From Ga0077527 sp021300125 (GTDB taxonomy: Bacteria > Pseudomonadota > Gammaproteobacteria > Burkholderiales > SG8-41), in the NCBI GenBank assembly GCA_046339595.1, contig JBKDUF010000095.1:1-24909 (forward strand): a stretch of DNA of 24,909 bases, read 5' to 3'. This document shows positions 15,437 through 23,809 of the stretch, piece after piece. Within the stretch, counting starts at the first letter, position 1, and every line of letters begins with the position of its first letter. Made by a program: the position numbers and the translations under genes. The notes under the pieces are model-generated. The model was not told where the DNA came from. It saw only the letters and a list, made by a program, of their open reading frames with translations, and searched no databases.

Positions 15437-16354
15437 ATGAACATCCTGTTTGCAGGCACGCCGCCGTTTGCCGCGGCCGCGCTCTCCGCCTTGCTGGGCG
15501 CTGGGCACCGGGTGTTGCTGGTGCTGACTCAACCCGACCGTCCCGCCGGTCGCGGCCTGAAAGCCCAGGCTTCTGCAGTCAAACAGCTCGCCTTAGACAG
15601 GAGCCTGGCGCTGGCCCAGCCGGCGACTTTGAAAGACGAGGCCGTCCTGGCGCAGCTCGCCGCACTTGAAGCCGATGTGATGGTGGTCGCCGCGTATGGC
15701 TTGCTCCTGCCCCAGCGCGTTCTGGACCTGCCGCGCCTGGGCTGCCTGAACATACATGCCTCCCTGCTACCGCGCTGGCGCGGTGCAGCGCCGATACAGC
15801 GCGCGATCCTTGCCGGCGACGCCGAGACCGGCATCACCATCATGCAGATGGACGCCGGCCTCGACACCGGCATGATCCGCCTTGCCGCCTCGCTGCCGAT
15901 TGTCCCCGACGACACCGCTCAGACCCTGCATGACCGCCTGGCAGGTCTTGGTGCGCGACTGATCGTCGAAGCGCTTCACAACCTGCCCCCGGCGGTGGCA
16001 CAGGATTCCGCGCGGGCCACCTATGCCGCGAAAATCACCAAGGCCGAAGCGAAGATCGAATGGAACCGATCCGCGGCGGATATTGATCGCGCGGTACGTG
16101 CCTACAACCCGGTGCCTGGCGCTTTCACTTCGTGGCAGGGCCAGATGCTGAAAATCTGGCGCGCGGAGCCTCTCGAGTCCCCTGCCTACGCCGAGCCGGG
16201 AACGGTGTTGCATGCCGGCGACGGTCTCTGTGTGGCCACCGGCCAGGGCAGTTTGCGCCTCCTTGAAGTGCAGCGCGCCGGCGGCAAACGCATGGATGTG
16301 CGCACCTTCCTGGCGGGTGCCGTGCTCAACGCCGGCGAGCGCCTGGGCGACTGA
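15437..16354 (+). CDS. fmt: Methionyl-tRNA formyltransferase
   Basis: Transfers a formyl group from 10-formyl-tetrahydrofolate to Met-tRNA(fMet). The 305-residue product has the N-terminal catalytic domain (MNILFAGTPPFAAAAL, with LTQPDRPAGRGLKAQASAVK). The active-site segment GCLNIHASLLPRWRGAAPIQ (102-121) carries catalytic Asn105 and His107, and DAGLDTG supplies Asp143. The C-terminal OB-fold domain (about 205-305) includes AYNPVPGAFTSWQGQMLKIW and DVRTFLAGAVLNAGERLG. Length is normal. It is 12 bp after def and 6 bp before rsmB. Confidence 0.98.
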   Translation: MNILFAGTPPFAAAALSALLGAGHRVLLVLTQPDRPAGRGLKAQASAVKQLALDRSLALAQPATLKDEAVLAQLAALEADVMVVAAYGLLLPQRVLDLPRLGCLNIHASLLPRWRGAAPIQRAILAGDAETGITIMQMDAGLDTGMIRLAASLPIVPDDTAQTLHDRLAGLGARLIVEALHNLPPAVAQDSARATYAAKITKAEAKIEWNRSAADIDRAVRAYNPVPGAFTSWQGQMLKIWRAEPLESPAYAEPGTVLHAGDGLCVATGQGSLRLLEVQRAGGKRMDVRTFLAGAVLNAGERLGD

Positions 16355-16360
16355 GCCGCG

Positions 16361-17644
16361 ATGGATGACCTGCAGTGCCTGGCGGCACAGACCATTTCCC
16401 GTGTACTCGCCGGCCGCAGCCTGGATGCCGAACTGGCCGCGTTGTGGCGCAGCCATGCCGCGCTCGCGGCGCAGCAGCGCGGCGCGGTGCAGGACATGGC
16501 TTACGGCACCCTGCGCCACCTCGGCATGATTGATGCGCTGATTGACCGCCTGCTGGCGCGTCCGCTGACGGATGACGCGGTGCGCCCGCTGCTGCAGGTG
16601 GCGATCTACCAGCTCGGCCATACCCGGGCCCATGCCTACACCGTGGTCGACCATGCGGTGCGGGCAACCGCAAGACTGGGTGCGGTGCGGGCCAAGGGGC
16701 TGGTCAACGCGGTACTGCGCAACTATCTGCGCCGCAGGCCCGAACTCGAATCCGCGGTGCGCAGCAATGCAGTGGCACGCTATTCCTATCCGCAATGGTG
16801 GATCGACCGCCTTGCCGCCGAACAGCCCGAACACTGGCGCAGCATTCTCGAGGCGGGCAATACACGGCCGCCGCTGACGCTGCGTGTAAACCGGCGCGAG
16901 ATCAGCAGGGACGATTACCTGGCCCGATTGCTGCAGGCCGACATCCCGGCCGCGGCGGTCGGCCGGGATGGCGTGATCATCGAAAAACCGCGGCCGGTGA
17001 CACAGCTGCCCGGTTTTGCCGAAGGCCTGGTCTCGGTGCAGGATGCCGGCGCGCAACTGGCGGCGCAGCTGCTGGATGTGTCCGACGGCATGCGCGTGCT
17101 CGATGCCTGCGCGGCCCCCGGCGGCAAGACCGCGCATCTGCTGGAATGTGCAACGCTCGACCTGACGGCAGCCGACAATGACGGCGAACGCCTGCAGCGC
17201 GTGGCGGACAACCTGGCGCGGCTGAAACTGAAAGCCACCCTGATCAAGGCAGATGCCGGCGATCTCCGGGTCTGGAAAAACACCGCGCCCTTCGACTGCA
17301 TCCTTGCCGATGTGCCCTGCACCGCCTCGGGCGTGGTGCGGCGCCACCCCGACATCAAGTGGCTGCGACGTCCCGGAGACATTGCGGCGATGGCCCTGCA
17401 GCAATCCCGCATTCTCGACGTGCTTTGGCAGTTGCTCGGCAGAGGTGGTAAATTGCTGTACGCGACCTGCTCCGTTTTTGCAGCGGAAAACGGCCGGCAA
17501 ATCGAAGACTTCCGCGCCCGCCATCCGGATGCCCGGCAGCTCGCGATGGATGTCCAACTCGAAGGTCTGAACCACAGCGCAGGCCAACTCTTTCCAGATG
17601 CCCAGCATGACGGTTTCTTCTATGCCCTTCTGGAAAAGGCCTGA
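16361..17644 (+). CDS. rsmB: RsmB (Sun), 16S rRNA m5C967 methyltransferase
   Basis: SAM-dependent enzyme that methylates C967 of 16S rRNA. The 427-residue product has an N-terminal NusB-like RNA-binding domain (about 5-130, including GTLRHLGMIDALI and AKGLVNAVLRNYLRR). The methyltransferase domain has the SAM motif DACAAPGGKT (248-257), the motif IV Cys in DVPCTASGV (Cys320) and the catalytic Cys in YATCS (Cys370). Length is typical (E. coli 429). It follows fmt by 6 bp. Its 3' end overlaps the next gene by 23 bp, implying translational coupling. Confidence 0.98.
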   Translation: MDDLQCLAAQTISRVLAGRSLDAELAALWRSHAALAAQQRGAVQDMAYGTLRHLGMIDALIDRLLARPLTDDAVRPLLQVAIYQLGHTRAHAYTVVDHAVRATARLGAVRAKGLVNAVLRNYLRRRPELESAVRSNAVARYSYPQWWIDRLAAEQPEHWRSILEAGNTRPPLTLRVNRREISRDDYLARLLQADIPAAAVGRDGVIIEKPRPVTQLPGFAEGLVSVQDAGAQLAAQLLDVSDGMRVLDACAAPGGKTAHLLECATLDLTAADNDGERLQRVADNLARLKLKATLIKADAGDLRVWKNTAPFDCILADVPCTASGVVRRHPDIKWLRRPGDIAAMALQQSRILDVLWQLLGRGGKLLYATCSVFAAENGRQIEDFRARHPDARQLAMDVQLEGLNHSAGQLFPDAQHDGFFYALLEKA

Positions 17645-18206
17645 CGCAACCCTGCGGCGCTGGTTCGCGCTGATCCTGCTCCCGCTGTTGCTTGGCGCTG
17701 CGGGTGCTGCATCGGCCCAGGGCCACGGCATCGATGTGCGCCGCGCCGCGGTCAGCATTGCCGACGACCACTACGTGCTCGAAGCCGATTTTGACATCGC
17801 GCTGTCGGCGCCGCTCGAGGAAGCCCTGAACAAGGGCATCCCGCTCTACTTCGTGCTCGAATTCGAAATGGTTCGCCCGCGCTGGTACTGGTTCAACGAC
17901 CGTGCCGTCAGCACCCAGCAGACCTATCGCCTGTCGTACAGCGCACTGACGCGGCAGTACCGCATCGGCTTTGGCGCCTTCTACCAGAATTACCCGAGCC
18001 TCGGCGAGGCGCTGCAGGTGATGAGCCGATTGCGCCGGCGTTACGATCTCGATCCCGGTGCCTTGAGCCGTGGCACGGCCTACATCGCCGCGCTGCGCCT
18101 GCGCCTGGACATCTCTCAGCTGCCGCGACCCTTCAACCTCAATGCCCTGGGTTCGCGTGAATGGAGCCTGGGCTCCGACTGGCATCGCTGGACGGTGATG
18201 CCATGA
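17622..18206 (+). CDS. DUF4390-type exported protein
   Basis: A 194-residue protein of unknown function. It has an N-terminal signal peptide with a basic stretch (KRPDATLRR), a hydrophobic core (WFALILLPLLLGAAGAASA) and an expected cleavage before QGHG, so it should be periplasmic. The mature part is rich in aromatic residues (PRWYWFNDRAVSTQQTYRL, FYQNYPSLGEALQVMSRL). It looks like the DUF4390 family found in this position between rsmB and ntrY in betaproteobacteria; that match is from memory of the family and context. The ATG at 17622 is preferred because it leaves a normal signal peptide; an in-frame ATG at 17598 would give 202 residues and a 47-bp overlap with rsmB. Its stop overlaps the kinase start (ATGA), so the two are probably translated together. 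Confidence 0.85.
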   Translation: MPFWKRPDATLRRWFALILLPLLLGAAGAASAQGHGIDVRRAAVSIADDHYVLEADFDIALSAPLEEALNKGIPLYFVLEFEMVRPRWYWFNDRAVSTQQTYRLSYSALTRQYRIGFGAFYQNYPSLGEALQVMSRLRRRYDLDPGALSRGTAYIAALRLRLDISQLPRPFNLNALGSREWSLGSDWHRWTVMP

Positions 18207-20392
18207 ATGTGACCGCAGCCACCGCCAAGCCGCAGCGCTCCGGCATGGTCATGCGCTATCTGATGGTGGGCTGCGTCGTGCTCGGCGTGGTCGCGGTGTT
18301 CCTGCTGGCCTCGGTCAGTGCCAACAACGAACTGTTCTCCGATTATTACCCGGTGATGCTGGCGGTGAATCTGGCGATCGCGGGCTTGATCGCGGGTATG
18401 GTCACCTGGCAGCTGCTGCGTCTGCGCCGGCGCCTGCGCGAAGGCGAATTCGGCGCCAAGCTGACATTGCGCCTGGTGACCCTGTTCGGCCTGATGGCGG
18501 TGCTGCCGGGCGCGCTGATCTACGGCGTGTCGGTGCAGTTCGTGTCGCAGAGCATCGAGTCCTGGTTCGAAGTGCGCCTCGACAGCGCGCTGGAAAGCGG
18601 ACTCAATCTCGGCCGCAGCAGCCTCGATGGCCGGCTCAAGGACCTGAGCGCCAAGGCCGAGGCGATGGCCCTGTCCCTGTCTTCGCGGCCGGCCCCGGAA
18701 CAGATTGCCGCACTGCATGCGCTGCGCGAGCAGGCCGCGGTCGAGGAGGCCGCGCTGTACACCGCGCGCGGCCGCCTCATCACGTTTTCCGGCACCGAAA
18801 AAAGCAGCATCGCGCCGGAGGGTCCCAATACCACCGCCTTGCGCCAGGTCCGCCTGCAGAAAAGCTACGGCGTGGTGGAGTCGCTGCCGGAGCGCGGCCT
18901 CTACCTGCGCGTGCTGGCACCGGTGGATGTAGTGTCACTGACCGAGGATGCGCGCGTGCTGCAACTGCTGCAATCGGTGCCGCAGCAACTCGCACAGAAC
19001 GCCGAGGCGGTACAGGCCGGCTATCGCGAGTACCAGGAACTGCAACTTGCCCGGCGCGGCCTCAAGCGGCTTTACGGCATCACCCTCACGCTGGCGCTGC
19101 TGCTGGCGGTGCTGTCTTCCCTGGGCCTTGCGGTGCTGCTGTCAAACCGCCTGTCTGCCCCGCTGTCCGCCCTGGTTGAAGGCACGCGCGCCGTGGCGCA
19201 GGGCGATTTCAGCCGCCGTGCCGCGGTGGCAAGCCGCGACGAACTGGGCCAGCTCACGCAGTCCTTCAACAGCATGACGCTGCAGCTGGCTGAAGCGCAA
19301 TCAAGAGTCGAGCGCAATCAGGCCCAGCTCGCGCATGCCAAGGCCTATCTCGAAAGCGTGCTGGCCAACCTGTCGGCTGGCGTGCTCACGTTCGACACCG
19401 CGCTGCGCCTGCGCTCGGCCAATCCCAGTGCCACCCAGATTCTCGGCACCGACTGTGCTGCCTTGGTCGGCGTTGCGCTGCAGGAGTGGCCGGCGCGCGA
19501 GGTTTCGTTCGCGGCGCTGTCGCAGGTGCTCGCCGAAGCCTTCGAAGGCGCGAGCACCGACACGGCCTGGCAGCGCCAGGTCGAACGCGAGTTGCGCGAC
19601 GGCACCCAGGTGCTGCTGCTGCGCGCCACCCGCTTCGGCGAAGCCGGCGACGGCGGCCTGATCGTGGTCTTCGACGACGTCACCCACCTGTTGCAGGCGC
19701 AGCGTGACGCTGCCTGGGCCGAGGTCGCGCGCCGGCTCGCGCACGAAATCAAGAATCCCCTGACGCCGATCCAGCTTTCGGCCGAACGCCTGCAGCTCAA
19801 GCTCGCGCCCAAGCTGCAGTCCGGCGACGCCGAAATCCTGGGGCGCTCGACACAGACCATCGTCAGCCAGGTCGCCGCCCTGAAGCGCATGGTGGATGCT
19901 TTCAGCCAGTACGCGCGCAATCCCGAACCGGCGCTGCGCCCGCTCGACCTCAATGCACTGGTGCGCGAAGTGCTGACGCTGTACGAATCGCTCGGTTCCA
20001 GCCTCGCACTGAACCTCGCGGCAACGCTGCCCGCGGTCGAGGGCGATTCCACGCAGATCCGCCAGGTGATCCACAACCTGCTGCAGAACGCGCAGGACGC
20101 ACTGGCCGGCGTCGAGGAGCCGCGCATCGAGATCCTCACCGCCCTGCACGGCAGCCGCGTAGAACTGTCGGTGACTGACAATGGCAGCGGTTTTCCGGAA
20201 AACCTGATGAAACGCGCTTTCGAGCCCTATGTCACCACCAAGCCGCGTGGTACCGGCCTCGGCCTGTCCATTGTGCGCAAGATCGTCGAGGAGCATCACG
20301 GCGAGGTGGCCATCGGCAACGTGTCCCCGCGCGGCGCGCGCGTGAGCATTCTTCTGCCCGCGATGCGCGCCGGCGAACGCAGTGCAGCATGA
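18203..20392 (+). CDS. ntrY: NtrY-type membrane sensor histidine kinase
   Basis: Sensor half of a two-component system. The 729-residue product has two N-terminal membrane helices (about 15-40 and 49-71) and a third (about 87-112). A periplasmic region follows (about 113-290), then a fourth helix (about 291-314) and a HAMP linker (SNRLSAPLSALVEGTRAVAQGDFSRRA). A PAS-like domain is at about 380-495. The kinase core has the phosphoacceptor H-box AHEIKNPLTPIQLSAERL (His514), N-box HNLLQNAQDAL (624-634), DNGSGF (659-664) and GTGLGLSI (683-690). This layout is that of NtrY, linked in other bacteria to nitrogen or redox/respiratory control; the signal here is unknown. The ATG at 18203 overlaps the upstream stop by 4 nt. 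Confidence 0.9.
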   Translation: MNVTAATAKPQRSGMVMRYLMVGCVVLGVVAVFLLASVSANNELFSDYYPVMLAVNLAIAGLIAGMVTWQLLRLRRRLREGEFGAKLTLRLVTLFGLMAVLPGALIYGVSVQFVSQSIESWFEVRLDSALESGLNLGRSSLDGRLKDLSAKAEAMALSLSSRPAPEQIAALHALREQAAVEEAALYTARGRLITFSGTEKSSIAPEGPNTTALRQVRLQKSYGVVESLPERGLYLRVLAPVDVVSLTEDARVLQLLQSVPQQLAQNAEAVQAGYREYQELQLARRGLKRLYGITLTLALLLAVLSSLGLAVLLSNRLSAPLSALVEGTRAVAQGDFSRRAAVASRDELGQLTQSFNSMTLQLAEAQSRVERNQAQLAHAKAYLESVLANLSAGVLTFDTALRLRSANPSATQILGTDCAALVGVALQEWPAREVSFAALSQVLAEAFEGASTDTAWQRQVERELRDGTQVLLLRATRFGEAGDGGLIVVFDDVTHLLQAQRDAAWAEVARRLAHEIKNPLTPIQLSAERLQLKLAPKLQSGDAEILGRSTQTIVSQVAALKRMVDAFSQYARNPEPALRPLDLNALVREVLTLYESLGSSLALNLAATLPAVEGDSTQIRQVIHNLLQNAQDALAGVEEPRIEILTALHGSRVELSVTDNGSGFPENLMKRAFEPYVTTKPRGTGLGLSIVRKIVEEHHGEVAIGNVSPRGARVSILLPAMRAGERSAA

Positions 20393-20412
20393 CTTTCGTG
20401 ACGACCTGACCC

Positions 20413-21663
20413 ATGCGACAGATCCTGGTAGTTGACGATGAAATCGGCATCCGCGAGCTGCTCTCGGAAATCCTTTCCGACGAGGGTTACGACGTGCAGC
20501 TCGCCGAGAATGCCGGGGCCGCGCGCGCCTTCCGCAGCCACAACCGGCCCGACCTGGTGCTGCTCGACATCTGGATGCCCGATACCGACGGCATCACGCT
20601 GCTCAAGGAGTGGGCAAGCACCGGCCAGCTGACGATGCCGGTGGTGATGATGTCCGGCCACGGCACCATCGATACCGCGGTCGAGGCTACGCGCATCGGC
20701 GCCTACGATTTCCTCGAAAAGCCGATTGCGCTGCAGAAGCTGCTCGCCACCGTGGGCAGGGCGATCACCCGCGGCGAGCGCCGGCCGCAGGCCGCGGCAC
20801 TGGGCATGCTGGGCCGCACGCCGGTGGTGCAGGAACTCAAGCAGCGCCTGGAGCGCATCGCCGCCAGCCGCGCGTCGGTGCTGGTGCATGGTACGCCGGG
20901 CTGTGCCTTCGAGGCCTGCGCCCGCATCCTGCATGCGCCGAACATGCCCTGGGCGGCGGTGGAAAGCGGCGCGCAGCTGGTGGAAGCACCGCTGGACCTG
21001 CTGCAGACGGCGCGCGGCGGCACGCTGTTCGTGCGCGATGTGGCCGAATTCAGCAAGCTCGAACAGCGCGGGCTCTACGTGCTGCTGTCCCAGGCCGAGC
21101 GCCACAACGTGCGCGTGGTCTGCTGCAGTACCCGGCCACTGGCGGAATTGGTGGCCGCGGGCAGTTTTGATGACCGCGTCTACCAGATGCTCGGGGGCAC
21201 CACCATCCAGCTGCCGCGGCTGCGTGAGCAGCGCGATGACGTGCCTGAACTTGCGGCCGCGCTGCTCAACGACCTGGTCGAGCAGAAACTGGTGCCGCCG
21301 CGCCATTTCAGCACCGCGGCGCTCAATGCCCTGCGCAACTATGAATGGCCGGGCAACCTGTCCGAGCTCAAAAGCGTGGTGCAGACGCTGGCCAACACCG
21401 CGGCCGGTGAACAGATCTCCCTTGAGGAAACCGTGCGCGTGGTGCCGCAATCGGCGGCGCCCGACGCCGCGTCGGTGCTCAAGCTCGATGCCCCCCTGCG
21501 CGACGCCCGCGATGCCTTCGAGCGCATCTATTTCGAATATCACCTCGCCCGCGAGGGCGGCAATATCAGCCGCGTGGCCGAGGTGGTGGGGCTCGAACGC
21601 ACGCATTTGTATCGAAAGCTCAAGCACTTGGGCATCAAGGCTTCGCGCAAGCACGAAGAGTAG
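20413..21663 (+). CDS. ntrX: NtrX-type response regulator with a degenerate AAA+ domain
   Basis: Output half of the pair, 20 bp after the kinase gene. The 416-residue product has an intact receiver domain: acidic pair Asp8/Asp9, phosphoacceptor Asp52 (LVLLDIWMPDTDG), Ser81 and Lys103 (LEKPIALQKL). The middle is related to sigma54-activator AAA+ domains (RLREQRDDVPEL, YEWPGNLSELKSVVQTL) but is damaged in its key motifs. The Walker A site reads HGTPGCAFE (159-167), with no P-loop Lys. The GAFTGA loop is missing. Walker B reads GGTLFVRD (202-209) instead of GGTLFLDE. The C-terminal Fis-type helix-turn-helix (GNISRVAEVVGLERTHLYRKLKHLGI) is intact. It probably binds DNA under phosphorylation control without ATP hydrolysis or sigma54 activation; that is inference. 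Confidence 0.9.
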   Translation: MRQILVVDDEIGIRELLSEILSDEGYDVQLAENAGAARAFRSHNRPDLVLLDIWMPDTDGITLLKEWASTGQLTMPVVMMSGHGTIDTAVEATRIGAYDFLEKPIALQKLLATVGRAITRGERRPQAAALGMLGRTPVVQELKQRLERIAASRASVLVHGTPGCAFEACARILHAPNMPWAAVESGAQLVEAPLDLLQTARGGTLFVRDVAEFSKLEQRGLYVLLSQAERHNVRVVCCSTRPLAELVAAGSFDDRVYQMLGGTTIQLPRLREQRDDVPELAAALLNDLVEQKLVPPRHFSTAALNALRNYEWPGNLSELKSVVQTLANTAAGEQISLEETVRVVPQSAAPDAASVLKLDAPLRDARDAFERIYFEYHLAREGGNISRVAEVVGLERTHLYRKLKHLGIKASRKHEE

Positions 21664-21707
21664 GGCTCGCGAGCCGCGTGCCCTCGCGCCGCCCAGTGGT
21701 GAGCCGC

Positions 21708-21713
21708 TATAAT
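21708..21713 (+). promoter_or_regulatory. Consensus -10 element, probable tkt promoter
   Basis: A perfect TATAAT stands 45 bp before the tkt ATG in the 94-bp ntrX-tkt gap. I find no recognisable -35 at the expected distance. A 12-bp palindrome GGCTCGCGAGCC (21664-21675) lies directly after the ntrX stop. AGGA at about 21747 may be the tkt ribosome binding site. Confidence 0.45.
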
Positions 21714-21757
21714 CAAGGCTTTTCCCGCTCGTCTTTTCCTCCCAGGATCCGCAAGCC

Positions 21758-23770
21758 ATGACTGCCCGACCCGAGCTGGCGAACGCGCTGCGCGCGTTGG
21801 CGATGGATGCCGTTCAGCAAGCCAACTCCGGTCACCCCGGCATGCCCATGGGCATGGCCGAGATCGCCGAAGCTCTTTGGCGGCGCCACCTGCGCCATAA
21901 CCCGGCCCATCCGCATTGGGCCAACCGCGACCGCTTCGTGCTCTCCAACGGGCACGGCTCGATGCTGCTCTACGCCCTGCTGCACCTCACCGGCTATGAC
22001 CTGCCGATCGAGGAGCTTCAGCGTTTCCGCCAGCTGCACTCGAAAACCCCCGGCCATCCCGAGTACGGCATGGCCCCGGGTGTCGAGACCACCACCGGCC
22101 CGCTGGGCCAGGGCATCGCCAATGCCGTGGGCATGGCCATCGCCGAGCGGATGCTGGCCGAGCGCTTCAACCGCGACGGCCAGGCCATCGTCGATCACCG
22201 CACCTACGTCTTCCTCGGCGACGGCTGCCTGATGGAAGGCATTTCGCATGAAGTCTGCGCGCTGGCCGGCACCCTCAGGCTGAACAAGCTGATCGCCCTC
22301 TACGACGACAACGGCATTTCCATCGACTCTGAAAAAGCCAATATAAAACAGTGGTTTACAGACAATGTCCCACAGCGCTTCGCGGCCTATGGCTGGAACG
22401 TGATCTATGGCGTGGACGGCCATGACGCCGACGCCGTGGACGAAGCGATCCGCAGCGCGCAGCAGGAAACCGCGCGGCCGACGCTGATCTGCTGCAAGAC
22501 CGTGATCGGCAGAGGCTCGCCGAAAAAACAGAATACCGGCGGTGTGCATGGCGCACCGCTGGGTGCCGAGGAAATCGCGGCCACGCGCGAAGCCATCGGC
22601 TGGCCGCACCCCCCTTTCGAGATTCCGGAATCCGTGCGCGCCGAATGGAACGCGCGCGAACGCGGCGCGGCGCTGGAGTCGGAATGGAACCAGCGCTTTG
22701 CCGCCTATGCCGCCACGCAGCCGGAACTGGCCGCGGAATTCAGGCGCTGCATGGCGGGAGAACTGCCGGCGGACTGGCCGGCAAAGCGCGAAGCCTTCAT
22801 TGCGCAGACTGTGCAGAAAGCCGAGACCATTGCCACGCGCAAGGCTTCGCAGAACGCGATAGAAGGTTACGCGCCAGCCCTGCCCGAACTGATCGGCGGT
22901 TCGGCGGACCTTGCCGGTTCCAACCTGACGCTGTGGTCAGGCTCAAAGGGTGTCGGCGCAACGGGCGGCGGCAACTACCTCTATTTCGGCGTGCGCGAAT
23001 TCGGCATGGCCGCAATCTGCAACGGCATCGCACTGCACGGCGGCCTGATTCCGTACCACGCCACTTTCCTGGTGTTCTCGGATTACGCCCGCAATGCGCT
23101 GCGCATGGCCGCACTGATGAAACAGCGCGTGGTCTGCGTATTCACCCACGATTCAATCGGCCTCGGCGAAGACGGTCCGACCCATCAGCCGGTGGAGCAT
23201 GCAGCGACGCTGCGCCTGCTGCCGAACATGGAGGTGTGGCGGCCCTGCGATTCGCTGGAAACGGCGGTGGCCTGGGCGGCTGCGATCGAGCGCAGGGACG
23301 GCCCGACCAGCCTGCTGCTGTCGCGGCAGAACCTCAATTTCCAGAGCCGCAACGCCGAGCAGCTTTCCGCAGTGGCCCGTGGCGGCTATGTGCTCAGCGA
23401 GGGCAACGGTGCTGCGCGCGCGGTGATCATCGCCACCGGCTCTGAAGTTGCGGTCGCACTCGCCGCGCAGCAGGCGCTGGCCTCGGACGGCATCACCGTC
23501 CGCGTGGTGTCCATGCCCTGCACCCAGGCTTTCGACCGCCAGGACCAGGCGTATCGCGAATCGGTGCTGCTTTGTGATGGAAAAGGTCGGGGCATTCCCC
23601 GAGTGGCCGTCGAGGCCGGCGTCACCGACTACTGGCGCAAGTACGTGGGCCTCGAAGGCAAGGTCATCGGCATCGACCGCTATGGTGAATCGGCCCCGGC
23701 GGGCGAGCTGTTCAAGTTTTTCGGCATCACCGGCGACGCCGTCGCAGCGGCGGTGCGCAGCGTGTTGTAA
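21758..23770 (+). CDS. tkt: Transketolase
   Basis: Thiamine-diphosphate enzyme that moves two-carbon units between sugar phosphates in the pentose phosphate pathway (and in the Calvin cycle where present). The 670-residue product has the family length (E. coli 663). Motifs include NSGHPGMPMG (His26), LSNGHGSMLLYALLHL (His66), TTTGPLGQGIANAVGMA, the ThDP/metal motif GDGCLMEGISHE (from 154) through LYDDNGISID, VHGAPLG, and FGVREFGMAAICNG with the catalytic Glu. FTHDSIGLGEDGPTHQPVEH lies in the pyrimidine-binding domain. The C-terminal domain ends DRYGESAPAGELFKFFGITGD. It precedes gap by 39 bp in the same direction, so a carbon-metabolism operon is likely. I see no rubisco or phosphoribulokinase genes to suggest a Calvin-cycle cluster. 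Confidence 0.98.
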   Translation: MTARPELANALRALAMDAVQQANSGHPGMPMGMAEIAEALWRRHLRHNPAHPHWANRDRFVLSNGHGSMLLYALLHLTGYDLPIEELQRFRQLHSKTPGHPEYGMAPGVETTTGPLGQGIANAVGMAIAERMLAERFNRDGQAIVDHRTYVFLGDGCLMEGISHEVCALAGTLRLNKLIALYDDNGISIDSEKANIKQWFTDNVPQRFAAYGWNVIYGVDGHDADAVDEAIRSAQQETARPTLICCKTVIGRGSPKKQNTGGVHGAPLGAEEIAATREAIGWPHPPFEIPESVRAEWNARERGAALESEWNQRFAAYAATQPELAAEFRRCMAGELPADWPAKREAFIAQTVQKAETIATRKASQNAIEGYAPALPELIGGSADLAGSNLTLWSGSKGVGATGGGNYLYFGVREFGMAAICNGIALHGGLIPYHATFLVFSDYARNALRMAALMKQRVVCVFTHDSIGLGEDGPTHQPVEHAATLRLLPNMEVWRPCDSLETAVAWAAAIERRDGPTSLLLSRQNLNFQSRNAEQLSAVARGGYVLSEGNGAARAVIIATGSEVAVALAAQQALASDGITVRVVSMPCTQAFDRQDQAYRESVLLCDGKGRGIPRVAVEAGVTDYWRKYVGLEGKVIGIDRYGESAPAGELFKFFGITGDAVAAAVRSVL

Positions 23771-23809
23771 CCGTTCCATTCCAACAACCGGATTTCAGCG
23801 AGGGGCGTC

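Noticed and set aside
15767..17758. Antisense open frame of 663 codons opposite fmt and rsmB
   Set aside because: The plus-strand genes have complete catalytic motifs; the antisense product has no recognisable domain and is a shadow of GC-rich codon use.
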